Assembly: GCF_003285545.1 (NCBI RefSeq)
Contig: NZ_QLNV01000005.1
Location: forward strand, 124,001-188,000
From: Sinomicrobium soli
Lineage (GTDB): Bacteria; Bacteroidota; Bacteroidia; Flavobacteriales; Flavobacteriaceae
Direction of reading: 5' to 3'
DNA: 64,000 nt
The translations under genes were made by a program, and so were the position numbers. Of this stretch, positions 53,414-61,173 are shown one piece after another; within the stretch, counting starts at the first letter, position 1; every line of letters starts with the position of its first letter. The notes beneath the pieces were generated by a model. It saw only the letters and a program-made list of their open reading frames with translations. It made no database searches and was not told the DNA's origin.

Positions 53414-53514
53414 AGACCGTATCACCGTAGCTACGCACGGTATACGGAGCGTATGTAAACAAACAGCAGCACAAAGAAGTAGAACAATAGATGACTTATT
53501 TATAAACATAAACC

Positions 53515-53522
53515 TATATTTG
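53515..53522 (+). promoter_or_regulatory. Candidate -7 element of the XRE gene
   Basis: TATATTTG matches TAnnTTTG. Transcription would begin near 53529, beyond the ATG at 53525, so the second ATG (53555) must be used. Confidence 0.4.
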
Positions 53523-53554
53523 TAATGAGAACACGCGTTCAAAAACTAAAAAAG

Positions 53555-53959
53555 ATGAATACAACAGCACCTCATTATGGCCGCCGGATAGCATTACTGC
53601 GGGGTCTGTTTAAACTGACCCAGGCCCAATTGGGAGAATCGGCCGGTTTTAAGCAACAGGATGTTTCCGATATGGAAGGTAAAGCGGAATTATCGGATGA
53701 AGTATTGTTGCGCTTGCTGGAACCAATGGGTGTGAAGCTGGAACGGTTTAAGGAAATGGATGAGAGTGCGATGGGGGCTATGATATTTCATACCCGGGAC
53801 CAAAGTGTTGGTCATTTCGGTTTTAATAATACGTATAATCTAAACCCCCTTGAAGAACTATTAAAGGCAAAAGAAGAAATCAAAAACCTCTATGAACGCC
53901 TGCTCGAAGCTGAGAAGGAGAAGGTTGCCTTTTTACAACGCCAGCTAGACAGCAAATAA
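53555..53959 (+). CDS. XRE-type helix-turn-helix regulator with coiled-coil tail
   Basis: 134 residues from the ATG at 53555 (MNTTAPHYGRR); a first ATG at 53525 lies before the predicted transcript start. HTH_3 at about 8-60 (LTQAQLGESAGFKQQDVSDME), then a linker, then a helix (LLKAKEEIKNLYERLLEAEKEKV) for dimerisation. Follows the Fic remnant; possibly its former regulator, but that is only by place. Confidence 0.83.
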   Translation: MNTTAPHYGRRIALLRGLFKLTQAQLGESAGFKQQDVSDMEGKAELSDEVLLRLLEPMGVKLERFKEMDESAMGAMIFHTRDQSVGHFGFNNTYNLNPLEELLKAKEEIKNLYERLLEAEKEKVAFLQRQLDSK

Positions 53960-54037
53960 ACCCGGGCGATCCCGGGATGTTTTAACCGGCTGTTCTTTGG
54001 CCTGGTTAGGATGTTTCTCAAAACCATAGCAAGTATA

Positions 54038-54182
54038 CGTCATTGCCAGCCCTTCGGGTGTGGCAATCTCATGGAGGCTGGAAGCATACCCCAAATGGTC
54101 TGCGCATATTTTTGGGGAGATCGCCGCCCCCTCGCTTTAGCCTGTCCTGAGCCCAGCCAAAGGGCTCGGCATGGCGATGACG
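54038..54182. repeat. CGTCATTGCC / GGCGATGACG intergenic repeat element
   Basis: About 145 bp. Ends CGTCATTGCCAGCC and the complement of CGTCATCGCCATGCC match closely; the inside carries GCAATCTCA and GAGATCGCC. This is the common Bacteroidota GTCATTGC-type repeat. Confidence 0.65.
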
Positions 54183-54327
54183 CTTTCCTTATGGAATTTA
54201 CATATCTGCTGGCAATCGGGCGTCCAGGACTGGCGCTTATTTAAGCAAAGTGGAAACAACCACTGGCGTAACTTCATTGGACCCGGGAACTCCAAAACTC
54301 CCAACTCCAAAACTTTTATTTAACCCC

Positions 54328-55278
54328 ATGAATAAGTTTAAAGACAGGACCAAACCATTCTTTCAAACGATACACTATCAACTCACCCGGAAACCCTACC
54401 GTTTTTACCTGCCCTATCCGGTACGGTACCATGAAAAATACCTTGGGCCGCCGCTGGCTTTTTTTGTGGGGATCTTTATGGTACTGTATGCCTCGGGCTA
54501 TGATTTCCGGACGGCCGTGGGGATGCGGGCGTTTTGGGTAGCCGCCATCCCCAGCATACTCGCGGCCTGGCTGATGATACGCTATATCGTAGAGCGTACC
54601 TGTATGCTGGACCGGAAACATCCGTGGTATGCCACCTGGTTTCCCCGGCCCTTAAAGCGGGTGGGGTGGCAGTTGTGGCACGGTATCGCCGTTCCCGGCT
54701 TTTCCGTGCTGATCTTCTACGCCTTCTACTTTGTGATCCGCCACCGGGCGGAGTTGTTCTGGCGCTACCTCGCGGAAGATTTTCCCTTTGTGCTGCTGCT
54801 ACTTTCCGGTTTTAACTTTCTGCTTTGGGTGTACTACCGCCTGCAGGCCGTAGAGATTGTAAGGCACTGGAACCTGACCCGGAAACGAAAGGTGGATAAA
54901 GCCGCGGCATCCAAACTTCGTCCCGGTGTAGTGGTTATCCCCTATGGCGAGCAGATCAAGGACAGTGTTGCCCTGTTTGAACCAGGCCTGCAGAAAAACA
55001 AGACCGGCGTCGTGGGCTTTGACGGCCAGACTGGCGTGGATTTCCGTACGCTGACCGAAATTATGGAAGAAGTACGCGGTTACCACTACTATATGGTACA
55101 CCGGTCACTGATCGTCAACCGCGGTATCATCAGCGAGCTGCGCAAAACGGATAAAGGGGTGTTTGTGGTACTGGATGCCCCACGGAAAGGGGAGGAGGTA
55201 CGGGTAAGCAACAGGCGGACGGCGGGATTTTTGGAGTGGTATGAGGAGGTATTGCCTTCGGATAGAGAAGGCTTATGA
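54328..55278 (+). CDS. LytTR-domain membrane regulator
   Basis: 316 residues from the ATG at 54328, next to a leader phrase of repeated AACTCCAAAACTCC. Four membrane helices at about 33-185, then a LytTR DNA-binding domain from about 205 to 310 (YHYYMVHRSLIVNRGIISEL, then RVSNRRTAGFLEWYEEV). There is no receiver domain, so it is a one-component membrane regulator, as is common in Bacteroidota. Target unknown; the cassette at 55610 is next on the same strand. Confidence 0.88.
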   Translation: MNKFKDRTKPFFQTIHYQLTRKPYRFYLPYPVRYHEKYLGPPLAFFVGIFMVLYASGYDFRTAVGMRAFWVAAIPSILAAWLMIRYIVERTCMLDRKHPWYATWFPRPLKRVGWQLWHGIAVPGFSVLIFYAFYFVIRHRAELFWRYLAEDFPFVLLLLSGFNFLLWVYYRLQAVEIVRHWNLTRKRKVDKAAASKLRPGVVVIPYGEQIKDSVALFEPGLQKNKTGVVGFDGQTGVDFRTLTEIMEEVRGYHYYMVHRSLIVNRGIISELRKTDKGVFVVLDAPRKGEEVRVSNRRTAGFLEWYEEVLPSDREGL

Positions 55279-55609
55279 ACCTTGCAGTTTTTTTTCAAAG
55301 ATTACACAGTGATTTATTTTTCCCGTTCAATTTTTTCCGGATTTTGACGAGTGTCAAATAGACCCCTCAACTTCCGATGGTTATCAGGAGACGCCTTCCT
55401 TTCTGGCAGTTGTATACACCCGCCGGTAACCGGGACTAACGGAGGCATTCATAGATAACCATTAAACAATTACCCATCCATCCCGGCCTTACTACATTCA
55501 TCCTTAGTGAATAAAATAAATCCTTGATTATCAATATGCAGTACGCATACTTTTGCGCCGTTGCCGGGCAGGGTGCCTGGCCGTTAACATCATCTAAACA
55601 AATAGTATT
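55279..55609. other. Intergenic region upstream of the cassette
   Basis: About 330 bases without a gene. It holds the promoter at 55524. Nothing else was recognised. Confidence 0.4.
55524..55555 (+). promoter_or_regulatory. Full-match promoter candidate of the 55610 cassette
   Basis: TTG at 55524-55526, a 21-base spacer, then TACTTTTG at 55548-55555, which fits TTG-N(17-23)-TAnnTTTG. Predicted leader is about 48 bases to the ATG at 55610. It is the only place in the window where I found both halves. Confidence 0.5.
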
Positions 55610-56014
55610 ATGGAAAAAAAATGTATGAAGTATGCGTTTACCGCAGCGGGGGTAGCTGAATGGCAGGCTGATCTTACCGGGGCTTCCGGACCGGTCCGCA
55701 ATGCAGAGGCCACCCTGGTGGAACAGGGGCTCCATACCTACCTGCCACAGCGGTTTGACCTGAATGCCCAGCAAGCGGCCTACCTGGATAGCCTCGACCC
55801 GGGCATGTGCGGGCTGTGGGCTGCACAACTGGCCTATGCCGTACGCCGCGGTATTCCCGTATCATTGGAGAAACCCGCGGGCAACGGGGGGATAAATACG
55901 ATGAATACCAAGTTTATCGTAGCGGAAGGCAGTTCGGGCAACCGGCCTGGGCAACCTGGCCTGGCCGCCGGCGGGGAAAGCGGGTATTTCCTGCGGTTTA
56001 CGATTAGGTATTAG
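55610..56014 (+). CDS. Hypothetical protein, first of the lysis-like cassette
   Basis: 134 residues, no signal peptide or membrane helix. The sequence (AEATLVEQGLHTYLPQRFDL, AAQLAYAVRRGIP) gives no family. Start may be 55610 or the ATG five codons on. The C-terminus is Gly-rich (GSSGNRPGQPGLAAGGES). It follows the best promoter match in the window. Confidence 0.6.
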   Translation: MEKKCMKYAFTAAGVAEWQADLTGASGPVRNAEATLVEQGLHTYLPQRFDLNAQQAAYLDSLDPGMCGLWAAQLAYAVRRGIPVSLEKPAGNGGINTMNTKFIVAEGSSGNRPGQPGLAAGGESGYFLRFTIRY

Positions 56015-56040
56015 GTTATTAAGTTAATGGGTTACTAAGT
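56010..56040. repeat. GAGTTA-type phrase after the 55610 gene
   Basis: TTAGGTTATTAAGTTAATGG and TTACTAAGT repeat the theme of 34588, 45037 and 48260, here at the end of a gene. Confidence 0.45.
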
Positions 56041-56080
56041 ACTGCCTAAATAATGTAATAACCGAACTCATCATAACATA

Positions 56081-56255
56081 GGGCTCCTCCCTTTTGATAA
56101 AGGGAGGTGGCACACCGTAAGGTGTGACGGAGGGTTAGAAAGCCCAGGCCATAGGAAAAACACAAAAGACTGGGGTAATCCCCAGGGCCTGGGCTGGGTC
56201 AAACTCCCCGAGCCACTAAAGTGGCCCACCCCTCTTCATCTGAAGAAGGGAGCCC
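56081..56255. repeat. 175-bp repeat element with GGGCTCC / GGGAGCCC ends
   Basis: Ends GGGCTCCTCCCTT and AAGGGAGCCC are complementary; inside are nested hairpins (GGTGGCACACC with GGTGTGACGG, and GCCACTAAAGTGGC). It looks like the CTCCCTTTT-type palindromic repeat common in Bacteroidota genomes. It lies between two cassette genes. Confidence 0.6.
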
Positions 56256-56287
56256 TAAAAAAAGTCAAACTCAAAAAAAGAAAACCA

Positions 56288-56689
56288 ATGCAAATAGAAC
56301 GAAATGCACAATGGTGGAACGACACCGCAAGCGTACACCGGCTGCACAGCAGCTTCGGCATACGCCTTCGCCGGTGGGTGGGAAAGCTGCCGGTGATCCT
56401 GTTGACGGATGTGCTGGCAGTGCTGCCGGCCCTGGCGCTCTTCCTGTGGAGCGGCCCGTTACTGCGGTTGTGGGATACCACGGCCGGGGTGCTGGATGCG
56501 GGCATCCTCAGTATGCTGCCGCTGGCGCTGCTGGTGGTGGCCCTGGCAAGGATGGCTGCCGCAACGGCCTGTCGATCGATGGTTAAATCCTTAAATGAAT
56601 TGACGGTATGGCAACGCACCTTATGCCATGGCTGCCTCTGCTTGTCCTATTTCTGGGCGGTGGTCCTGGTGGTCCTGGCTTTATTGTAA
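56288..56689 (+). CDS. Small three-helix membrane protein (holin-like layout)
   Basis: 133 residues with hydrophobic segments at about 36-58, 68-88 and 112-133. An amphipathic N-terminus (RNAQWWNDTASVHRLHSS) precedes them. No family recognised. Its last 82 bases overlap the next gene out of frame. Size and place before a CHAP hydrolase recall a holin, but this is by layout only. Confidence 0.6.
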   Translation: MQIERNAQWWNDTASVHRLHSSFGIRLRRWVGKLPVILLTDVLAVLPALALFLWSGPLLRLWDTTAGVLDAGILSMLPLALLVVALARMAAATACRSMVKSLNELTVWQRTLCHGCLCLSYFWAVVLVVLALL

Positions 56690-57174
56690 AAGATAGCAGA
56701 CAAGGGGAGGTCAGCGACTTGGCCGCTGTGTACCACTCGGAGGTCGGCGTACGCGAAGCCACCGGCCGTAACGACGGACCGCGAATAGCGGAATACCTGC
56801 GGTATTGTGGGCTTCCGGAAAGACATGAATGGTGTGCGGCCTTTGTAAGCTGGTGCCATGGCAGGGCGGGTTACCCGGAGCCGAGGAATGCATGGGCTGC
56901 CGCGCTGTTCCCTTCGGGCCGTATCGTCTGGCGTGTGGCTGACCGATTACCCGGAAGCAGGTGGACGGCCACCGGTGATCGGGCAGCTCCGCGCCGGGGC
57001 GATGTATTCGGGATTTATAGCGCCCGTAAAAAGCGCATTGCCCATTGCGGCTTTGTGGACGGCTGGGACGGCAAATACTGCCTCACGGTAGAAGGGAATG
57101 TAGACGATGCCGTGGTGCGTAAACGGCGTCCCGTCCGTACCGTTGCCCTTATTGCCCGTTGGACGGTTGATTAG
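56608..57174 (+). CDS. CHAP-domain peptidoglycan hydrolase
   Basis: 188 residues. A short N-terminal hydrophobic lead (LMPWLPLLVLFLGG) serves as signal or anchor. The CHAP/amidase core follows: SEVGVREATGRNDGPRI, catalytic Cys in HEWCAAFVSWCH, His in RIAHCGFVDGW and the VEGN strand. Typical of phage endolysins and related cell-wall enzymes. Overlaps the three-helix gene by 82 bases. Confidence 0.8.
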   Translation: MATHLMPWLPLLVLFLGGGPGGPGFIVKDSRQGEVSDLAAVYHSEVGVREATGRNDGPRIAEYLRYCGLPERHEWCAAFVSWCHGRAGYPEPRNAWAAALFPSGRIVWRVADRLPGSRWTATGDRAAPRRGDVFGIYSARKKRIAHCGFVDGWDGKYCLTVEGNVDDAVVRKRRPVRTVALIARWTVD

Positions 57175-57179
57175 ACCTG

Positions 57180-57292
57180 CTATAGAGAACCTTTGTGAAT
57201 CGCTGTGAAACCTTTGTGTGTCTCTGTGTGTCTCTGTGAAATAAGCTATTACACAAAGTTGCACAGAGGACCGCAGAGAGCTACAGAACAAA
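57180..57292 (+). repeat. Leader phrase rich in TTTGTGTGTCTCTGTG
   Basis: Tandem variants of CTTTGTG and TCTCTGTG run from 57190 to 57240, followed by related CACAGAG and CGCAGAGAG text up to the next gene. It resembles other word-like leaders in the window. Confidence 0.5.
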
Positions 57293-57319
57293 ATGCTTAA
57301 CATCAAAAAACTTAAAAAA

Positions 57320-57961
57320 ATGCGAACACCAAAATTAATCACGAACTATGGCCATTTGAGCGATACGGACCTTGCGGCCATGGCCACACGCACGGCAGAT
57401 GCCCTGCGTACGAATACGAACTTCCCCGAACTGGACCCGGCATTCGAAGCATACGAACCCGTGGCGCTGGATTATGTGGCCAAACAGGCCATCACGGCTA
57501 GCGGGCGTGCCAGCGGCGTACAGAAGGAAGAGAAAGATGAGGCCCGGGAGCGGTTGCTGGTGATGATGCGTAAGGTAGCGGGCTATATCAATAACTTTAC
57601 GGAAGTGAGCTCCGTTCAACTGAGTTCGGGCTTCCTGCCAGTCAGCTCGCCGAAGACCTCCCGGGTGCCACGGGCCTCGGCATGGGCACGCCTGGCGGAC
57701 TCCAACCGGCCGGGGGAGCTACTGCTGAAATTCGAAGCCATCCGGGAGGCTTACCTGTACGAAATGCAGATTGCCTCCCGGTTGGATGAAGCCGGGGAGC
57801 CGGCCTGGGAAGACCTGGACCCGGCGCCGCGGGCCACGGGCAATTTCTATGCGCCGGTCACCGACGGGGTCACCTATTACTTCCGCGTACGCTCGCGCAA
57901 TAAGAAGGGCGTAAGCCAATGGAGCCCGGTACATGCATTGCGGGCACGGGTAAATAACTGA
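57320..57961 (+). CDS. Fibronectin type III domain protein of a widespread hypothetical family
   Basis: 213 residues from the ATG at 57320 (MRTPKLITNYGHLSD); an ATG at 57293 is possible. The N-terminal ~110 residues are helical (DADLAAMATRTADAL-like, NFPELDP, AITASGRASG, LLVMMRKVAGYINNF), as in a family I recall with the same NFP and LAxYV text. A type III fibronectin domain follows from about 125 (LLLKFEAIREAYLYEMQIA, YYFRVRSRNKKGVSQWSPV). Function unknown. Confidence 0.75.
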   Translation: MRTPKLITNYGHLSDTDLAAMATRTADALRTNTNFPELDPAFEAYEPVALDYVAKQAITASGRASGVQKEEKDEARERLLVMMRKVAGYINNFTEVSSVQLSSGFLPVSSPKTSRVPRASAWARLADSNRPGELLLKFEAIREAYLYEMQIASRLDEAGEPAWEDLDPAPRATGNFYAPVTDGVTYYFRVRSRNKKGVSQWSPVHALRARVNN

Positions 57962-57968
57962 TGCGGCC

Positions 57969-58475
57969 ATGAGATCCTTGTGGATATTTTGGGCAGTCCT
58001 GGTCCCGGTAATTACCGGGATCGGGGCCTGTTCCGCCTTAAAAGAGCAGCATACGGAAAGCCGAAGCGCGTCGTCGGCCGGAGCAGTCCTGAGTCGCCGG
58101 GACAGCCTCCTGCGGAGGGATACGCTGGTGCAGTGGTACGCTAGGCAGTTCCGCGCCGGTAGCGAATTGCTGACCATCACACCGGTAGGTGATTTTACCT
58201 ATCATCCCGATTCGGGTTTTTCCGGGCGGGCTGCCAAACTGCTCGTATACCGGCAACAAACAGTAGAAAAGGCCACCCGGCAGGGCCGGCAGGGCATTGA
58301 AACAGGCCGGACCACCCGGCAACAAACAGATATGCGTAAAGCAGAAAGCGGCAGTACCGTGAAAAGCCGCAAATCACGGACGGCCTTCCGCTTCCCCCGG
58401 TGGTGGAGCATCGGCGTACTCGTGCTGGGGATTATAGCGTTCCGGTATTTCAGGAAGGTGCTGCATACACGGTAA
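57969..58475 (+). CDS. Lipoprotein with C-terminal membrane helix (spanin-like layout)
   Basis: 168 residues. Lipoprotein-type N-terminus (LVPVITGIGAC, Cys21) and a C-terminal membrane helix near 148-162 (SIGVLVLGIIAFRYF), with a charged, Thr- and Arg-rich stretch between. A lipid at one end and a helix at the other is unusual; unimolecular spanins of phages have it. 7 bases after the Fn3 gene, so co-translated. The strong terminator at 58535 ends the cassette. Confidence 0.65.
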   Translation: MRSLWIFWAVLVPVITGIGACSALKEQHTESRSASSAGAVLSRRDSLLRRDTLVQWYARQFRAGSELLTITPVGDFTYHPDSGFSGRAAKLLVYRQQTVEKATRQGRQGIETGRTTRQQTDMRKAESGSTVKSRKSRTAFRFPRWWSIGVLVLGIIAFRYFRKVLHTR

Positions 58476-58534
58476 TGTTTTATACCGGTACGGTAGCGTC
58501 TCTTACCGGAACGTCATGGTTCCGGATCATCGGG

Positions 58535-58562
58535 AAACCCCGGCCATACGCCGGGGTTTTGT
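58535..58562 (+). terminator. Strong terminator closing the cassette
   Basis: AAACCCCGGC / GCCGGGGTTT, 10-bp perfect stem, 5-base loop CATAC, followed by further T. Confidence 0.85.
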
Positions 58563-58956
58563 TGTAGACGTCATGAAGATTGCGATGGCAGGAAAGCTGT
58601 TTCCTGCCAATGATCATACATGCCTTTCGACCGGTCACGGTAGGGTTTCCGTGAGCCACGGTATCGTTCATACCGGCAAGGTGTTTGTCTCTGGTGGTTG
58701 CATACCGGTGTCGGCTGGTTGCGGTACGGTTTCTTTTAGCCGCCTACTCCTTATGGCCGGCCATGATATTGTTTTTACCGGAACTATGTTCGTTTCTTAT
58801 GGTACTGTGTTCGTCTTGACGGATGATGGTATGGCGCTGACCGGGAATCTCACCGTTTTCAATGGTCAGATGTTCGTCCTGGCCGGGCTCGCGACATACA
58901 GCAAAAGTGCTTTTCTCATCATGATATGTCCCTGCTCATGCAGGAATGGAGGGTAG
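58563..58956. other. Degenerate-repeat region with an ORF of doubtful status
   Basis: Irregular repeats of ACCGG...GGT...GTTTTCGT-like words. An open frame from 58516 to 58956 gives Val/Phe/Gly-rich text with repeated VFVS- and MFVL-like words. Its 5' end overlaps the terminator stem, so it is more likely non-coding or a decayed gene. No other gene in this 0.4 kb. Confidence 0.35.
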
Positions 58957-59098
58957 GCCGGCCTGCAAAAAAGGACCGGATATTCCATAGTTGTAAGATG
59001 GGGAGCGGTATGGATTATTAAAACAAAACAATAGGTATTCATAAAATTTACTTAATATTGTTTCAGATTCTAAAGGTTCTTTTTATCAAACCAGACCC

Positions 59099-59695
59099 AT
59101 GCCAACAGATCGGGCACATCAGGAAAAATTGTTGATCAGGTTGCTCTCCGGAGGCAATGAAAAGGCTTTCGAACAGCTCTTTGATACCTACCGTAATATT
59201 TTGTACAAATACAGTTACAGTATGTTAGGGTCTAAACCCCATGCTGAAGAAATCGTACAGGATGTCTTTTTAAAGGTGTGGCAGAAACGGGAAACGTTAA
59301 GTCCGGAATTATCCTTTAAATCTTATCTCTTTACCATAACCAGAAACAGGATCATTACCTTTCTTAAAAAGGCGGCTAAAGACCAGGAATTGAGAGAAGT
59401 GATCTTTTACAGCAGCCGGAAATTCACTGACAGTACCGATCTGCATATACGTGAAACCGAGGTGGAAAAAATAAAAAAGGAAGCGCTGAACCTGCTACCT
59501 CCCCGCAGACGGCAGATCTTTGAAATGTCGCGTTACGAAGGCAAAAGCTATGAGGAAATAGCTAAAGAACTGGGGCTTTCCAAAAACACGGTAAGAAACC
59601 AGATGAGCATGGCTCTGGAAACACTTCGCGATTTTCTTTTAAAGCACAAACACATCTCCATTATCCTTTTCCTTTTTTACAAAAACTGGTTGTAA
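59099..59695 (+). CDS. ECF sigma factor, FecI-like (second SusC locus)
   Basis: 198 residues. Region 2 (FEQLFDTYRNILYKYSYSM, then EEIVQDVFLKVWQKRETL) and region 4 (LLPPRRRQIFEMSRYEGKSY, LGLSKNTVRNQMSMAL). Same strand as fecR and susC, unlike locus 1. The C-terminal tail (ILFLFYKNWL) is hydrophobic, as in many Bacteroidota members. Confidence 0.94.
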   Translation: MPTDRAHQEKLLIRLLSGGNEKAFEQLFDTYRNILYKYSYSMLGSKPHAEEIVQDVFLKVWQKRETLSPELSFKSYLFTITRNRIITFLKKAAKDQELREVIFYSSRKFTDSTDLHIRETEVEKIKKEALNLLPPRRRQIFEMSRYEGKSYEEIAKELGLSKNTVRNQMSMALETLRDFLLKHKHISIILFLFYKNWL

Positions 59696-59920
59696 AAATT
59701 CCAATATAGCTTTTGGTTTGTTTATCCCTTGTAATCAGTAATATAGATTGTTTTGGAGGTGAATATGTGTTAGGTTTTTGCAATCTCCGGCAAAAAAAAT
59801 GAAATACGCATGGTACTTTTTTTTGTTTCGGGAGTATTACAGGTACAGCACAGTTAAAATGCGTACATACATATGCCCCTGGTGTAATCCATGTCCTGTG
59901 AACTCCGTAAAGCTTAAAAA

Positions 59921-61078
59921 ATGAAGGAATTATTTATCAAATACGTCAACCGGGAATGCACCGAAGAAGAAGTACAACAGATCGTATCCTATTTTCAGCA
60001 TTCCGAAGATTTTTCAGAGGTCCCCGCTATCGAAGCCATAGCGGAACTGCTGTATAAGTATCCCGATATGGAAGACGCATCGGCAGCGCGTATACGCAAG
60101 CAGTTGTTAAAGGCTATGCGAAAAGATCAAAAAGCGCCGCAGAAAAGGAAAACACCTTATTGGAAATATGCCACGGCCGCGGCTGTTGTTATGGGGATGC
60201 TGGCCACGGGCTATTTCCTTTCGAATCACCTTTTTACCGGAAACACAGGCCCGGTAATTGTAAACAACAATATCCGGCCCGGTACCGATCGGGCAGTGCT
60301 GACTTTGGAAGACGGGTCTGAAGTTTCGCTGCAAAAGGGAACCGTTTATCAGACCAGAAGCGCCAGCAGTAATGGGGAAGAGATTGTTTATCAGGAAGCA
60401 GGAAAGCCGGACAGGGCGGAGCCAGCCTTTAATACCCTGACCATTCCCCGAGGCGGCCAGTTTGTGGTAACACTGTCAGACGGTACTACAGTCTGGCTTA
60501 ATTCGGAGAGCCGGTTAAAATACCCGGTTCGTTTTGCCGATGGCCGTGTCCGCCGGGTAGAACTGGTTTACGGGGAGGCGTATTTTGAGGTATCCCCGAG
60601 TACGGCGCATAAAGGTTCGACATTCAAGGTGCTTAACCAAAACCAGGAAGCGGAAGTACTGGGAACGAAATTTAACATCAAGGCCTATAAAGGCGAAAGC
60701 CATGTCTACACCACCCTGGTAGAAGGTAAAGTAGCTGTCAGTACCACTGCGGCAAAAGAGATGCTGGCCCCCGGCGAGCAATCTGCGGTACCTGTTTCAG
60801 GAAGCAATATCACGATTGGCCCTGTCGATGCGAATAGGGAGATCGCATGGACCAGAGGGGAATTTGTATTACAGCGCAAAACCCTGAAAGAGATCATGAC
60901 CGTATTATCGCGCTGGTACGACATGGAGGTCACCTTTGCCGACAAGGCCCTGGAAGAAGTGCGCTTTGTAGGGGTGTTGGGTAAAGACCAGAACATTGCG
61001 GATATCCTGAATACCATTAAAAGTTTTGGGGTCATTAACGACTATGAGATCCGCGATAAAAACGTAATACTAAAATAA
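59921..61078 (+). CDS. FecR family anti-sigma factor (second locus)
   Basis: 385 residues. Cytoplasmic N-terminus, membrane helix at about 82-100 (YATAAAVVMGMLATGYFLSN), periplasmic FecR domain (LTIPRGGQFVVTLSDGTTVWL, VYGEAYFEVSP, VLGTKFNIKAY) and a C-terminal DUF4974 part (KTLKEIMTVLSRWYDMEV). It holds the sigma factor at 59099. The gap to that gene is 225 bases, AT-rich, no gene seen. Confidence 0.94.
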   Translation: MKELFIKYVNRECTEEEVQQIVSYFQHSEDFSEVPAIEAIAELLYKYPDMEDASAARIRKQLLKAMRKDQKAPQKRKTPYWKYATAAAVVMGMLATGYFLSNHLFTGNTGPVIVNNNIRPGTDRAVLTLEDGSEVSLQKGTVYQTRSASSNGEEIVYQEAGKPDRAEPAFNTLTIPRGGQFVVTLSDGTTVWLNSESRLKYPVRFADGRVRRVELVYGEAYFEVSPSTAHKGSTFKVLNQNQEAEVLGTKFNIKAYKGESHVYTTLVEGKVAVSTTAAKEMLAPGEQSAVPVSGSNITIGPVDANREIAWTRGEFVLQRKTLKEIMTVLSRWYDMEVTFADKALEEVRFVGVLGKDQNIADILNTIKSFGVINDYEIRDKNVILK

Positions 61079-61081
61079 AAG

Positions 61082-61127
61082 AGAGCGAAGTCCAACCATT
61101 TCCACGTGTATCAAACTTCGTCCCTCT
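61082..61127. promoter_or_regulatory. Hairpin in the second fecR-susC gap
   Basis: GAAGT (61087-61091) pairs with ACTTC (61115-61119), extended with bulges by AGAG / CTCT. Weaker than the stem at 35897 but in the same place of the operon. Confidence 0.35.
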
Positions 61128-61173
61128 TAGCGTGCATCATTAAACCAACGTCTAACTAACACATTGCAAATTT

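Noticed and set aside
55610-58475. Prophage
   Set aside because: Only lysis-like genes are present; no integrase, capsid, portal, terminase or tail genes nearby.
58563-58956. Possible variable or template repeat of a diversity-generating retroelement
   Set aside because: No reverse transcriptase gene in the window and no pair of near-identical repeats with A-specific changes.
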